NCBI GenBank assembly: GCA_030430535.1
Contig: JAUIKY010000027.1
Coordinates: forward strand, 1 to 48,641
DNA from: Bacteroidia bacterium
Lineage (GTDB): Bacteria > Bacteroidota > Bacteroidia > Flavobacteriales > Flavobacteriaceae
Reading direction: 5' to 3'
Length of the DNA: 48,641 nucleotides
How positions within the stretch are numbered: the first letter of the stretch is position 1; each line of letters opens with the position of its first letter. Both the position numbers and the translations under genes were made by a program. The notes beneath the pieces were generated by a model. That model was given only the letters and a program-made list of their open reading frames with translations. It had not been told where the DNA came from and made no database searches. Positions 26,335-34,906 of this stretch are shown one piece after another.

Positions 26335-27876
26335 CTATATTTCTCTTACCGAAACTTGAGTACAGACAATGACCGTTTTAGAGCAATACACCTCGTATGT
26401 TCTTTCTTTGCTAACATAACCTAAGTTATATTCTCCCAAAGATTTCCAAACAAAGTCCCAAAACTCAAACTGTACTTTTACGCCATGTGCACCATCGGGT
26501 GGCTTTATCCCTATTTTGGTATCATTTTTACTCAACTTTTTCCAACTGGTGTATTTTAAATTTTGTGTCCCTTTTTCTTTATAGGCCAATCGGAATCGGG
26601 CATCAGTACCATAATTATTATCCAAATACACATTTTTGTGCACATAATCTTTCGTGCTGCAATCTTCAATGGTGTAATCTGTAGTATAGCCCATTTTAGC
26701 AAATGTGTTATCCTTTAAATACCTTACCGTATAAGCGATTGGTACCCCCGGATTGTTTCGGCTATACACCGCATTTTCACCTGTTATGATATTTTTTAAT
26801 GAAGCAAAACCCGTGGCATTAACGGCTTCGGAGGCCACTTCTGCATTTCCTCCTATGGTTACCACAGTAATGCTTGATGTTTTTAAAACTTCGTCATACT
26901 TTGAGTTTACCGTTCCCGAACCACTGGCCGCTCCGGTGGCGTATTCTAAAACCAAATCCAAATCAATGGATTTATCCATATTGGTGGATTCCATTCTAAA
27001 CATAATAATTCGTCCGTACGACACCGAGTTGATGTACGCCGGTGGCGTATCGTTATTAATGGCCGACTCGACTTGATTAAAAGTCACATTGGGTCCAAAA
27101 ACGCTTACGGGCGAAGACGGCGTATCCATCGTTACAGTATAAAACACCTGCTTGTAAACCATGGCGGCAACCCGCTTGGTAGTGCTGCTTTCGTACTCCA
27201 ACTGCGACGCAACAGAGCCATTCGCCCATTCTATATTCAACCCCACATCCAAACTCAATTGTTTAGAAGAATACGATGTATTGGATTGATATGTAGAATT
27301 TGAAGCATTTACGTAGCCCTCTTGATAGGCATTGGCATTCCACCATTCCAAAGCATCATCAATACTCGCTTGCACGCTGGAGTTTTTGGGATCTTCCACC
27401 TCAATATTTCCTTGCGCTCCCATACCAGGCAAATCAATTCGAAGTTTAACAGGCGCACGCCCCAAAGTTATAGGATCTGGCATACCATCCAGCATACCTT
27501 GGTTGCCCACCACCAAAGCACCCGGCCAAATAATGCCGTTTGTTGGCCGAAGTATCGCTACGTCATCAAAATTCGATTCTAAATTGTATTCTTTAGTTTC
27601 GCATGATTGGTATCGTCCCAAACTCGGTGAGGTGGTTGTCATATTATCCCGTGTTAATGTACGTTCAGATGGTGCCCCGCCAGTATCCTTTACATTTAAT
27701 AAAGCATTGGCGTTGTAACTTAAATTGGCAATTAAATCTATAATTTCTGTGGCCTCAGGATTTGTTACTGGTTCCGGATCGGTCACTTCATCTTTACTGC
27801 ATCCGTAATATGTTGTTAAAATGATTAGAGTAATCACTTTAAAAACTGTTGTGTTTGTTAATAGCTGTGTTTTCAT
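26335..27876 (-). CDS. Thiol-activated (cholesterol-dependent) cytolysin family lipoprotein
   Basis: 513 residues from the ATG at 27876; an ATG nine codons upstream is also in frame. The signal has a lipobox ending Y-Y-G-C26, followed by S-K-D-E, a pattern of surface-exported Bacteroidota lipoproteins. Pore-forming cytolysin hallmarks appear in family order: IIWPGALVVGNQ, APVKLRIDLPG, VYKQVFYTVTMDTP, INSVSYGRIIMFRME, VTIGGNAE and NPGVPIAYTVRYLKDN. The family makes beta-barrel pores in cholesterol membranes. The undecapeptide (normally ECTGLAWEWWR) is degenerate here: F-E-F-W-D-F-V-W-K-S at about 470-479, and the final Thr-Leu pair is T-V. Cholesterol may therefore not be the target. It stands alone, flanked by an intact and a decayed TPR-HTH regulator. 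Possible roles are attack on eukaryotes or competitors. Confidence 0.87.
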   Translation of the reverse strand: MKTQLLTNTTVFKVITLIILTTYYGCSKDEVTDPEPVTNPEATEIIDLIANLSYNANALLNVKDTGGAPSERTLTRDNMTTTSPSLGRYQSCETKEYNLESNFDDVAILRPTNGIIWPGALVVGNQGMLDGMPDPITLGRAPVKLRIDLPGMGAQGNIEVEDPKNSSVQASIDDALEWWNANAYQEGYVNASNSTYQSNTSYSSKQLSLDVGLNIEWANGSVASQLEYESSTTKRVAAMVYKQVFYTVTMDTPSSPVSVFGPNVTFNQVESAINNDTPPAYINSVSYGRIIMFRMESTNMDKSIDLDLVLEYATGAASGSGTVNSKYDEVLKTSSITVVTIGGNAEVASEAVNATGFASLKNIITGENAVYSRNNPGVPIAYTVRYLKDNTFAKMGYTTDYTIEDCSTKDYVHKNVYLDNNYGTDARFRLAYKEKGTQNLKYTSWKKLSKNDTKIGIKPPDGAHGVKVQFEFWDFVWKSLGEYNLGYVSKERTYEVYCSKTVIVCTQVSVREI

Positions 27877-28118
27877 GATTTGTGTTTTTTTGTGATTCAA
27901 CATTATAAAATTAGTGGCATACCCAGGTGAAAACTAATTTTTGGCATGGACAAACTATGGACAACACCATCAAGATAAGCTCATTTAAACCATGGACTTC
28001 CCCATACACCAAAAACAAAATAAACATTTTAAAACACTGATTAACAAATAATTAAATCGAACAAAAATTTATAAAAGCTAAAATAAAACATGGACAACCC
28101 ATAGACTACTAGCGTTTT

Positions 28119-28211
28119 GAAATTACCGAAAATGAGATCATGTGCATGCTTAGCGTTTTGCCCAATAGCATTTAAAAAAAGAAATTTAACCTTGATACGG
28201 AAACCGAATAA
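28119..28211 (+). pseudogene. Relic of a second TPR-HTH regulator C-terminus
   Basis: Translation in one frame gives E-I-T-E-N-E-I, then M-L-S-V-L-P-N-S-I, a stop (28173), and K-K-K-F-N-L-D-T-E-T-E with a final stop at 28209. It aligns with the tail of the intact regulator (E-I-S-E-K-E-I, M-L-N-V-L-P-D-S-V, K-K-K-L-K-L-D-K-K-T) with about 17 residues deleted and an internal stop. The order and spacing make chance unlikely. I read it as a dead paralogue, divergent from the cytolysin. Confidence 0.6.
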
Positions 28212-28239
28212 CCGACTTCCCAAATAGCTTGCAATACTG

Positions 28240-28247
28240 TATCTTTG
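28240..28247 (+). promoter_or_regulatory. -7 box upstream of the DCC protein gene
   Basis: TATCTTTG fits TAnnTTTG exactly, 68 bases before the ATG at 28316. No matching -33 TTG was found. Confidence 0.45.
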
Positions 28248-28315
28248 TAACTAAGAATCTATGATAGACGCTCTATATTTTTAAAGAGATTCCTGACTAC
28301 GAAGGAATGACAACT

Positions 28316-28732
28316 ATGATTAATATCCCAAAAGACAAAAACTTAATCCTTTTTGATGGTGTTTGCAATCTGTGCAACAGCAGTGTGCAATACGTTATTA
28401 AACACGACAAAAACAATCAATTTTTGTTTACAGCCTTACAAAGTGATACTGGGAAAGAAATTATTGAGAAATTTAATATCGATACCGCTAAGACCGATTC
28501 CGTTTTACTTTACGTTCCAGAAAAGGGGATTGACTACAAAAGTAGCGCTGCCTTAAAAATAGCTTCGAAATTGGGGTTTCCTAGAAATTTGATGTCCGTG
28601 TTTTTTATAGTGCCCTCTTTTATTAGAAATTGGGTTTACGATTTTATTGCCAAAAACCGGTACAAATGGTATGGTAAGAAGGACGCTTGTATGATTCCGA
28701 CCCCGGAATTGAAAAGTAAATTTTTAGTTTAA
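28316..28732 (+). CDS. DCC family thiol-disulfide oxidoreductase-like protein
   Basis: 138 residues from the ATG at 28316. The motif D14-G-V-C17-N-L-C20 is the DCC signature, with both cysteines present, set in a thioredoxin-like opening (LILFDGVCNLCNSSV). Later come Y-K-S-S-A-A-L-K-I and Y-D-F-I-A-K-N-R-Y-K-W-Y-G-K, the usual end of the family. The exact reaction is not known; redox activity is inferred from the CxxC pair. An upstream in-frame ATG at 28307 lies inside a REP-like relic, so I reject it. The gene ends two bases before the convergent sulfurtransferase gene. Confidence 0.85.
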   Translation: MINIPKDKNLILFDGVCNLCNSSVQYVIKHDKNNQFLFTALQSDTGKEIIEKFNIDTAKTDSVLLYVPEKGIDYKSSAALKIASKLGFPRNLMSVFFIVPSFIRNWVYDFIAKNRYKWYGKKDACMIPTPELKSKFLV

Positions 28733-28733
28733 T

Positions 28734-29543
28734 TTATTCTGGTACCAAACTGCCCCACTCCGTCCAAGAACCATCGTAAACCGAAATATTTTTATAATCG
28801 GCAATCTCGGCCCCCAATGCCAAAACGCAAGCCGTAATGCCCGATCCACATGAAAATATAATAGGTTCGTCTTTTTCGGCTAGCGGAGCAAACAGTTGTT
28901 CTAAATCAGATTTCGATTTTAAAACGCCTTCATCCAACAAATCGGTAAACGGTAAATTTTTAGAATTTGGGATATTCCCCATACGTAAGCCGTCTCGCGG
29001 TTCTGGTTCTAAAGCATTAAATCTATTGGCCGAACGCGCATCAATTATGGTATGTGTTTTTTCTTTTGATGCTTTTTTTACATGATTAAAGAACTGCATA
29101 AAACCAGGTTGCAAAACAGCTGTAAAGTCACTTACATGTCCTGAATAGGGTTTCATAGGTTCAACTGGAAATTCGGCTGCCTTCCAAGCAGGAAAACCTC
29201 CGCTTAAAACGGCAATGTTATTAAAACCAAAAGCTTTGAAAAGCCACCACACCCTAGCACTCGAATAAATACCCTTGTCATCATAAACCACAATAGCGCT
29301 GTTATTGTTTATTCCCAAATTTCTAGCTTCCCTTTGAAATTGTTCTACGGAAGGAAAAGCACTGGGAAACGGGTCGGCCGTATTACTAAACTTCTTTTTG
29401 ATATCAAAAAAACGGGCGTTTAGAATTTGCTTTTGTGAGGCATCAACTGTTTTGTTAATGGTTCCGTCCAAAACGATTAAATTTTCGGCTTTCAGGTTTT
29501 CTTTCAGCCATTCAACCGATACAATAGGCGATTTTAATTTCAT
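28734..29543 (-). CDS. Sulfurtransferase (two-domain rhodanese / mercaptopyruvate type)
   Basis: 269 residues with two rhodanese domains. The active-site loop is C232-G-S-G-I-T-A, which matches the C-G-S-G-V-T-A of 3-mercaptopyruvate sulfurtransferases, so transfer of sulfur from mercaptopyruvate to an acceptor is the likely reaction. The inactive N-terminal domain carries V-V-Y-D-D-K-G-I-Y-S-S-A-R-V-W-W. It is cytoplasmic, lacking a signal peptide. Six bases separate it from the upstream symporter gene, so the two probably form an operon. Thiosulfate sulfurtransferase activity cannot be excluded. Confidence 0.88.
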   Translation of the reverse strand: MKLKSPIVSVEWLKENLKAENLIVLDGTINKTVDASQKQILNARFFDIKKKFSNTADPFPSAFPSVEQFQREARNLGINNNSAIVVYDDKGIYSSARVWWLFKAFGFNNIAVLSGGFPAWKAAEFPVEPMKPYSGHVSDFTAVLQPGFMQFFNHVKKASKEKTHTIIDARSANRFNALEPEPRDGLRMGNIPNSKNLPFTDLLDEGVLKSKSDLEQLFAPLAEKDEPIIFSCGSGITACVLALGAEIADYKNISVYDGSWTEWGSLVPE

Positions 29544-29549
29544 AATTTA

Positions 29550-30875
29550 TTACTTTACTTCTTCGTAATGATCATCCCATTCCTTAGGCTTGGGGTCGTG
29601 CAGCTTATCCAACGATTTGGCCACCATCATAGATACCGTGGCATCTCCCGTTACATTCACCACTGTCCTGCACATATCCAAAGGCCTGTCTACCGCAAAA
29701 ATAAGCGCCAAACCAATGGGCAGCAATTCCGCAGGAAACCCAATGGATTCCAACACAATTACGAGCATTACCATACCCGCACTGGGCACTGCGGCACTAC
29801 CAATAGACGCCAATAACGCCGTTAATACAATAACCATTTGGTTGGTAAACGTTAAGCCTTCGGGCCAAATAACCTGCATGATGAAAACCGCGGCAATACC
29901 TTGGTACAAACTGGTACCGTCCATATTTACGGTAGCCCCCACGGGCAGCACAAAACCCGATACTTCTTTATCAACGCCTATGTGTTCTTCAACACGTTCC
30001 ATGGTAACGGGCAACGTGGCTGCACTACTACTGGTTGAAAAAGCCAATAATTGCGCCGGACTTAGTTGCTGCAAAAACCACAATGGGGATTTTTTGGTAT
30101 AAACACTCACCAAAAGCAAGTAAAAACAAATCATTAATATAAGTCCGCCAACCACACAAAGTGAGTAATACAAAAGTTTGATTAATATTTCGGTATCATC
30201 AAAAGCAATGATAACGTTGGCTAAAAGTGCAAACACAGCATAAGGTGCAAACAGCATGATTAAATCGACCATTTTCATGACCACTTCGTTCAACGAATCG
30301 AAAAAATCAATTAAGGGTTTGGCTTTCTTTTCTCCAATCAGTAACAAACAAATACCAACAAATAGCGCAAAAAATATCACCTGAAGCATGGAAGCCTCGG
30401 CGAAGGATTGGAAAATATTACTTGGAAAGATATCGACCAGCGCCTGCAATGGGCCAGCATCCTTTTGTGCCGTGGCTTTGGCCAGCTTATCGGTAACCCC
30501 GGCATCGTTTTCGTATTTAAGTTTAATCTTTTCAATCGTGTCTTGTGGCATGCCCACACCGGGTTTAACAGTATTTACAATACCCAAACCAATAATAATG
30601 GCCACCACCGTGGTGCAGATATAAATGGTTATGGTACGCAAACCCATCGATTTTATTTTAGAAATATCCTTTAAATCTGAAATCCCCTTAATCAAAGATG
30701 CCAAAATCAACGGTACGGCAATGAGCTTTAAAAGGTTGATAAAAATAGTGCCGAAGGGTGAAATCCAATCGGTTACAAAACCTTTTCCGCCATCAACGGA
30801 ATTCATAACAAATCCAAAAATGATTCCGAGAACCATTCCTATTATAATTTTCCAGTGCAATGCTAGTTTTTTCAT
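29550..30875 (-). CDS. Dicarboxylate/amino acid:cation symporter (DAACS family)
   Basis: 441 residues from the ATG at 30875 (M-K-K-L-A-L-H-W). The frame extends to a GTG 14 codons upstream, which the family does not need. It has eight or so membrane helices with the family's serine-rich hairpin AFSTSSSAATLPVTMERVEE and the substrate/cation motif VGATVNMDGTSLYQG in the second hairpin, so it is a Na+ or H+ coupled carrier for aspartate, glutamate or C4-dicarboxylates. Substrate choice cannot be read. It is likely co-transcribed with the sulfurtransferase. Confidence 0.9.
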   Translation of the reverse strand: MKKLALHWKIIIGMVLGIIFGFVMNSVDGGKGFVTDWISPFGTIFINLLKLIAVPLILASLIKGISDLKDISKIKSMGLRTITIYICTTVVAIIIGLGIVNTVKPGVGMPQDTIEKIKLKYENDAGVTDKLAKATAQKDAGPLQALVDIFPSNIFQSFAEASMLQVIFFALFVGICLLLIGEKKAKPLIDFFDSLNEVVMKMVDLIMLFAPYAVFALLANVIIAFDDTEILIKLLYYSLCVVGGLILMICFYLLLVSVYTKKSPLWFLQQLSPAQLLAFSTSSSAATLPVTMERVEEHIGVDKEVSGFVLPVGATVNMDGTSLYQGIAAVFIMQVIWPEGLTFTNQMVIVLTALLASIGSAAVPSAGMVMLVIVLESIGFPAELLPIGLALIFAVDRPLDMCRTVVNVTGDATVSMMVAKSLDKLHDPKPKEWDDHYEEVK

Positions 30876-30953
30876 AGGCATACTCAACTTCAAAAAGAAT
30901 GAAGTTTTTAATTTCACATTTTATGATTGTGAAGATAAGTTTTTCTAATTGGT

Positions 30954-30998
30954 AAAAAAAATCATCCCGAATTCCATGAAAACAGAATTTCGGGATGA
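30954..30998 (-). terminator. Intrinsic terminator downstream of glmM-like gene
   Basis: On the minus strand the arms TCATCCCGAAATTC (30985-30998) and GAATTCGGGATGA (30962-30974) form a 13-bp stem with one bulge, followed by eight T (30954-30961). It resembles the genome's REP-like palindromes, used here as a terminator. Confidence 0.8.
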
Positions 30999-31071
30999 CA
31001 TTAATTTTTAAAAAACAATAACAGGTTTTCTAGATATTGTTTTAATCAAGTCTTGCGGATACTATGCTACT

Positions 31072-32460
31072 CTAAATATTGGCTATTTCCCCAAGCTCAG
31101 CAATAAATTTATCTGCCAAAGCATCGGCCTCGTCTTGCGACTTTGCTTCGGTGTAGATCCTGATGATAGGCTCGGTGTTACTTTTGCGCAGGTGCACCCA
31201 ACTTTCGGCAAAATCAATTTTTACACCGTCAATCGTGGTGAGTTGCTCGTTTTGGTAGCGTTCTTCTATGGTTTTTAAAATACCATCAACATCCAAACCA
31301 GGTGTGAGTTCAATCTTCTTTTTACCCATAAAATAACTCGGGTAGGTTTTTCTTAGCGCGCTAACACTCATATTTTTTTCGGCCAATAAGCTCAAAAACA
31401 AAGCTACGCCAACCAAAGCATCACGCCCGTAGTGGGCCGCTGGGTAAATAATGCCGCCATTACCTTCGCCACCAATAACCACTTTATTTTTTTTCATCAA
31501 TTTCACCACGTTAACCTCTCCCACAGCACTGGCTTCATAAGCACCTCCGTGCTTTTCTGTAACGTCGCGCAAGGCTCGCGTCGAGCTCATATTGCTCACC
31601 GTATTGCCGGGTGTATGGCTCAATACGTAATCGGCACAGGCTACTAAAGTGTATTCTTCACCAAACATTTCACCATTTTCGTCCATAAAAGCCAATCGGT
31701 CCACATCGGGATCTACCACGATACCAAAATCGGCATTGTGTTTTTTAACGGCTTCCGATAAATCGGTTAAATGTTCCTTTAAAGGCTCTGGATTGTGGGG
31801 GAAATGCCCATTGGGCTCGCAGTGGATTTTAATCACTTCAACCCCTAAACGCTCCAATAACAACGGAATGGCTAGCCCTCCCGTAGAATTAACACCATCA
31901 ACTACCACCCTAAAATTGGCTTCTTCAATGGCCTTTACGGTTACCAAATCCAAATCGAGCACTTCAATAATATGCAAATCGATATAGGCTTTGTTTTTGG
32001 TTATCTTCCCTAAACTATCTACATCCGCAAAATCTACCGCTCCTTTTTCGGCAATATCGAGAATTTTTCCACCTTCAACGGCATCCAAAAATTCACCTTT
32101 TTCATTCAGCAATTTAAGAGCATTCCATTGTTTGGGGTTGTGGCTTGCCGTTAAAATAATGCCACCATCGGCATGTTCCATAGGTACGGCCACTTCAACG
32201 GTTGGCGTTGTAGATAGCCCGACATCAACCACGTCTATCCCCATTCCTATTAAGGTGTTCATCACCAAACTCTGAATCATTTTTCCTGAAATACGGGCAT
32301 CACGTCCTACCACCACTTTATGGTGTTCCTTTTCGCGTTGCTGTTTTAGCCAAACGCCATAGGCAGAAGCAAATTTTACCGCATCAATGGGCGTTAAATT
32401 TTCACCGGCTTGCCCGCCAATGGTACCTCGAATTCCCGAAATTGATTTTATAAGTGTCAT
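31072..32460 (-). CDS. glmM: Phosphoglucosamine mutase
   Basis: 462 residues of the alpha-D-phosphohexomutase family. The phosphoserine S106 stands in T-A-S-H-N-P; the metal loop is DPDVDRLAF, and the sugar-binding G-E-x-N/S-G loop appears as G-G-E-G-N-G-G. The C-terminal domain carries RKSNTEPIIRIYTEA for phosphate binding. It interconverts glucosamine-6- and -1-phosphate for cell-wall UDP-GlcNAc; Bacteroidota copies may also act on glucose or mannose phosphates. A perfect -7 box, TATATTTG, lies on the minus strand at 32492-32499, 32 bases upstream. Confidence 0.85.
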   Translation of the reverse strand: MTLIKSISGIRGTIGGQAGENLTPIDAVKFASAYGVWLKQQREKEHHKVVVGRDARISGKMIQSLVMNTLIGMGIDVVDVGLSTTPTVEVAVPMEHADGGIILTASHNPKQWNALKLLNEKGEFLDAVEGGKILDIAEKGAVDFADVDSLGKITKNKAYIDLHIIEVLDLDLVTVKAIEEANFRVVVDGVNSTGGLAIPLLLERLGVEVIKIHCEPNGHFPHNPEPLKEHLTDLSEAVKKHNADFGIVVDPDVDRLAFMDENGEMFGEEYTLVACADYVLSHTPGNTVSNMSSTRALRDVTEKHGGAYEASAVGEVNVVKLMKKNKVVIGGEGNGGIIYPAAHYGRDALVGVALFLSLLAEKNMSVSALRKTYPSYFMGKKKIELTPGLDVDGILKTIEERYQNEQLTTIDGVKIDFAESWVHLRKSNTEPIIRIYTEAKSQDEADALADKFIAELGEIANI

Positions 32461-32491
32461 AAATTGATTTTAAGATTGTAAAATTTCCAGA

Positions 32492-32499
32492 CAAATATA
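32492..32499 (-). promoter_or_regulatory. -7 box of glmM
   Basis: The complement of CAAATATA reads TATATTTG, an exact TAnnTTTG, 32 bases upstream of the start at 32460. No -33 TTG at the expected spacing. Confidence 0.5.
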
Positions 32500-32546
32500 G
32501 CATTTCAAAACGGGTTTTCTTAAAACGGAATTCGTAAATTTCAACC

Positions 32547-33143
32547 ATGAATTATCTCGCCCACATTTACCTTTCTGGTGATAATGACCTAGTAACCATT
32601 GGAAATTTTATAGCAGATGGCATAAAAGGAAAGAAATATAAAAAGTACCCCAAAGACATTCAAGTGGGCATTTTACTGCACCGTTTTATCGACACTTACA
32701 CCGATGCCCACGAAACGGTGAGATTAAGCACCAAGCGCCTGCACAGTAAATACGGCCATTATTCGGGTATTATTGTAGATATTCTCTACGATCACTTTTT
32801 GGCCAAAAATTGGCATAAATACTCATCTGTGCCATTGGCCAATTATGTAGATTCGTTTTACGAATCTTTGGAAATATATTACGAAATCCTTCCCGCCAGG
32901 ATCCAAAAAATGCTACCGTACATGTTGGCCGACAATTGGTTGCTTAATTATAAATCTATTGAAGGCATTGCAAAAGTTTTGGACGGCATGAACCGACGTA
33001 CCAAACACCGTTCGGGCATGAATGAAGCCGTTGTGGAACTGGAAGAGTTTTACACGGAATTTGAATGTGAATTCTCGACATTCTTTGATGAACTCATCGC
33101 TTTCTCGAGAGAAAAATTAAACGAATTAAACCAGATGTTATGA
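32547..33143 (+). CDS. Acyl carrier protein phosphodiesterase (AcpH family)
   Basis: 198 residues of the DUF479/AcpH family. Its opening MNYLAHIYLSGDNDLVTIGN-F-I-A-D holds conserved His and Asp residues, and H-R-F-I-D-T-Y-T-D and D-I-L-Y-D-H-F-L-A carry metal-binding candidates, as in HD-like hydrolases. AcpH removes 4'-phosphopantetheine from acyl carrier protein. The stop overlaps the start of the gamma-glutamyltransferase gene by four bases (ATGA), so translation is coupled. TAAATTTC at 32535 is a weak -7 candidate. The enzyme is cytoplasmic. The gene symbol is withheld because the activity is inferred. Confidence 0.85.
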   Translation: MNYLAHIYLSGDNDLVTIGNFIADGIKGKKYKKYPKDIQVGILLHRFIDTYTDAHETVRLSTKRLHSKYGHYSGIIVDILYDHFLAKNWHKYSSVPLANYVDSFYESLEIYYEILPARIQKMLPYMLADNWLLNYKSIEGIAKVLDGMNRRTKHRSGMNEAVVELEEFYTEFECEFSTFFDELIAFSREKLNELNQML

Positions 33144-34834
33144 CCCGATATCGTTTTCTGATTCTATTCGTTTTAGGCTGTTTCCTTTCCTGCAAGAGCA
33201 AGCCTGAAATACAACATAAAAGAGGCCTTGTTACAAAAAATGCCATGGTGGTATCGGCTCGGGGAGAGGCTTCCAAAATCGGAGTCAACATACTGCAACA
33301 GGGCGGCAATGCTTTTGATGCCATGATAGCCACCGAAATAGCTTTGGCCGTGGCCTATCCCTATGCCGGCAATCTTGGCGGCGGTGGCTTCATGGTGTAC
33401 CGAAAAGCCAATGGCGAAACGGGCGTTTTGGACTACCGCGAAAAAGCACCTTTGGCCGCCACAAAAAACATGTATTTGGATGAAAAGGGCGACGTTGTTA
33501 CCGATAAAAGCACACTTGGCGCTATGGCTGTGGGTGTTCCCGGAACGGTGGCCGGAGTATTTGCCGTTCATGAAAAATTCGGGTCGCTTCCCATGGAAAC
33601 CCTTTTAAAACCCGTAATCGAACTCGCTTACAAAGGTGTTATTGTTACTGAAAAACAAGCTGAAAGACTAAAAGAATACCAACCGCTATTCCCAAAAGTG
33701 AACCGAGACTCCATTCCATTTGATAAGATCTGGAAAGTTAACGACACCATTAAATACCCCGTTTTAGCAAAAACGCTGGAACGGATATTAAAAAATGGTC
33801 GGGATGAATTCTATAAAGGCGAAACGGCCAAAACCTTAGTGAATTTTATTCAAAAAAACGGTGGCATCATCACCGAAGAGGATTTAGCAAAATATGAAGC
33901 CAAATGGCGCAATCCCATCCGTTTTACTTATGACGATTTAACCATTTATTCGGTGCCTCCGCCGTCCAGTGGCGGTATTTGCTTAGGGCAAATCATGAAA
34001 ATGGTGGAGCCTTTCCCCCTTCATAAATTTGGACATAACGCGATAAAAACCATACAGGTGATTACTGAAGCTGAAAGGCGTGCATTTGCCGACCGCAGTT
34101 TTTACTTGGGCGACCCCGATTTTGTTGAAATTCCAGAAAAAGCATTGATTGATGAACAATATTTAAGTCAGCGCATGGCCGATTTTTCATTTGAAAAGGC
34201 TACCGATTCCAAAGCGATTTCACATGGTGATATTGAGATTATTGAAAGCAACGAAACCACCCACTACTCCATTGTCGATACCTTTGGGAACGCAATTGCC
34301 GCAACTACAACGTTGAATGGCGCTTACGGTTCAAAACTCTATTGCCCCGAACTTGGTTTTTTCCTCAATAACGAAATGGACGATTTTAGCAGCAAACCCG
34401 GCCACCCCAATATGTTTGGATTAATTGGTGCCGAAGCCAACAGCATTGCCCCCGAAAAACGTATGCTCAGTGCCATGACACCCACTATTGTTGAAAAAAA
34501 CGGACAATTTTATATGGCAGTAGGCACGCCCGGAGGCTCCACCATTATCACTTCGGTGTTGCAGACCATTTTAAACGTCCACGAATTCGGCATGAGCATG
34601 CAGGAAGCCGTTAATGCGCCGCGATTCCATCACCAATGGCTGCCCGATTATATTCGGATGGAACCACATTCATTCAATAGTAATATTATTGAACAACTCA
34701 AAGCAAAAGGCTATCCTATTAAGGAAGAACATGCACCCGTAATTGGTCGTGTCGATGGAATACTGGTTTTGGAGGACAAGCGGTATGAGGGTGGTGCCGA
34801 TTATCGAGGGGATGATACAACCATCGGTTTTTAG
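33140..34834 (+). CDS. ggt: Gamma-glutamyltransferase
   Basis: 564 residues. The signal has a lipobox, C-F-L-S-C, suggesting a lipoprotein. The self-processing site is intact: nucleophile T373 in E-T-T-H-Y-S, which becomes the first residue of the small subunit, as in E. coli. NNEMDDFSSKPGHPN, the V-G-T-P-G-G-S oxyanion motif and NAPRFHHQWLPD follow. The enzyme transfers or hydrolyses the gamma-glutamyl group of glutathione in the envelope. It overlaps the AcpH-like gene by four bases. Confidence 0.94.
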   Translation: MTRYRFLILFVLGCFLSCKSKPEIQHKRGLVTKNAMVVSARGEASKIGVNILQQGGNAFDAMIATEIALAVAYPYAGNLGGGGFMVYRKANGETGVLDYREKAPLAATKNMYLDEKGDVVTDKSTLGAMAVGVPGTVAGVFAVHEKFGSLPMETLLKPVIELAYKGVIVTEKQAERLKEYQPLFPKVNRDSIPFDKIWKVNDTIKYPVLAKTLERILKNGRDEFYKGETAKTLVNFIQKNGGIITEEDLAKYEAKWRNPIRFTYDDLTIYSVPPPSSGGICLGQIMKMVEPFPLHKFGHNAIKTIQVITEAERRAFADRSFYLGDPDFVEIPEKALIDEQYLSQRMADFSFEKATDSKAISHGDIEIIESNETTHYSIVDTFGNAIAATTTLNGAYGSKLYCPELGFFLNNEMDDFSSKPGHPNMFGLIGAEANSIAPEKRMLSAMTPTIVEKNGQFYMAVGTPGGSTIITSVLQTILNVHEFGMSMQEAVNAPRFHHQWLPDYIRMEPHSFNSNIIEQLKAKGYPIKEEHAPVIGRVDGILVLEDKRYEGGADYRGDDTTIGF

Positions 34835-34888
34835 CGATTTTCTTTTTCTTAACGTATCATATTTAATAATTTAGGCGTTCTTTTATGA

Positions 34889-34906
34889 TATTATTGAACA
34901 ATAATA
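34889..34906 (+). promoter_or_regulatory. Hairpin or operator abutting the start of the next gene
   Basis: TATTATTG (34889-34896) and CAATAATA (34899-34906) are perfect inverted arms around AA, ending at the base before ATG 34907. Confidence 0.35.

Larger units (their letters stand above)
27904..28306. other. Regulatory region with ATGGAC repeats and a regulator relic
   Basis: This 403-base gap holds four ATGGAC motifs (27946, 27957, 27992 and 28090; ATGGACAA in three), a decayed HTH tail (28119-28211), a perfect -7 box (28240) and a REP-like relic. The rest is AT-rich and shows no gene. Confidence 0.5.
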
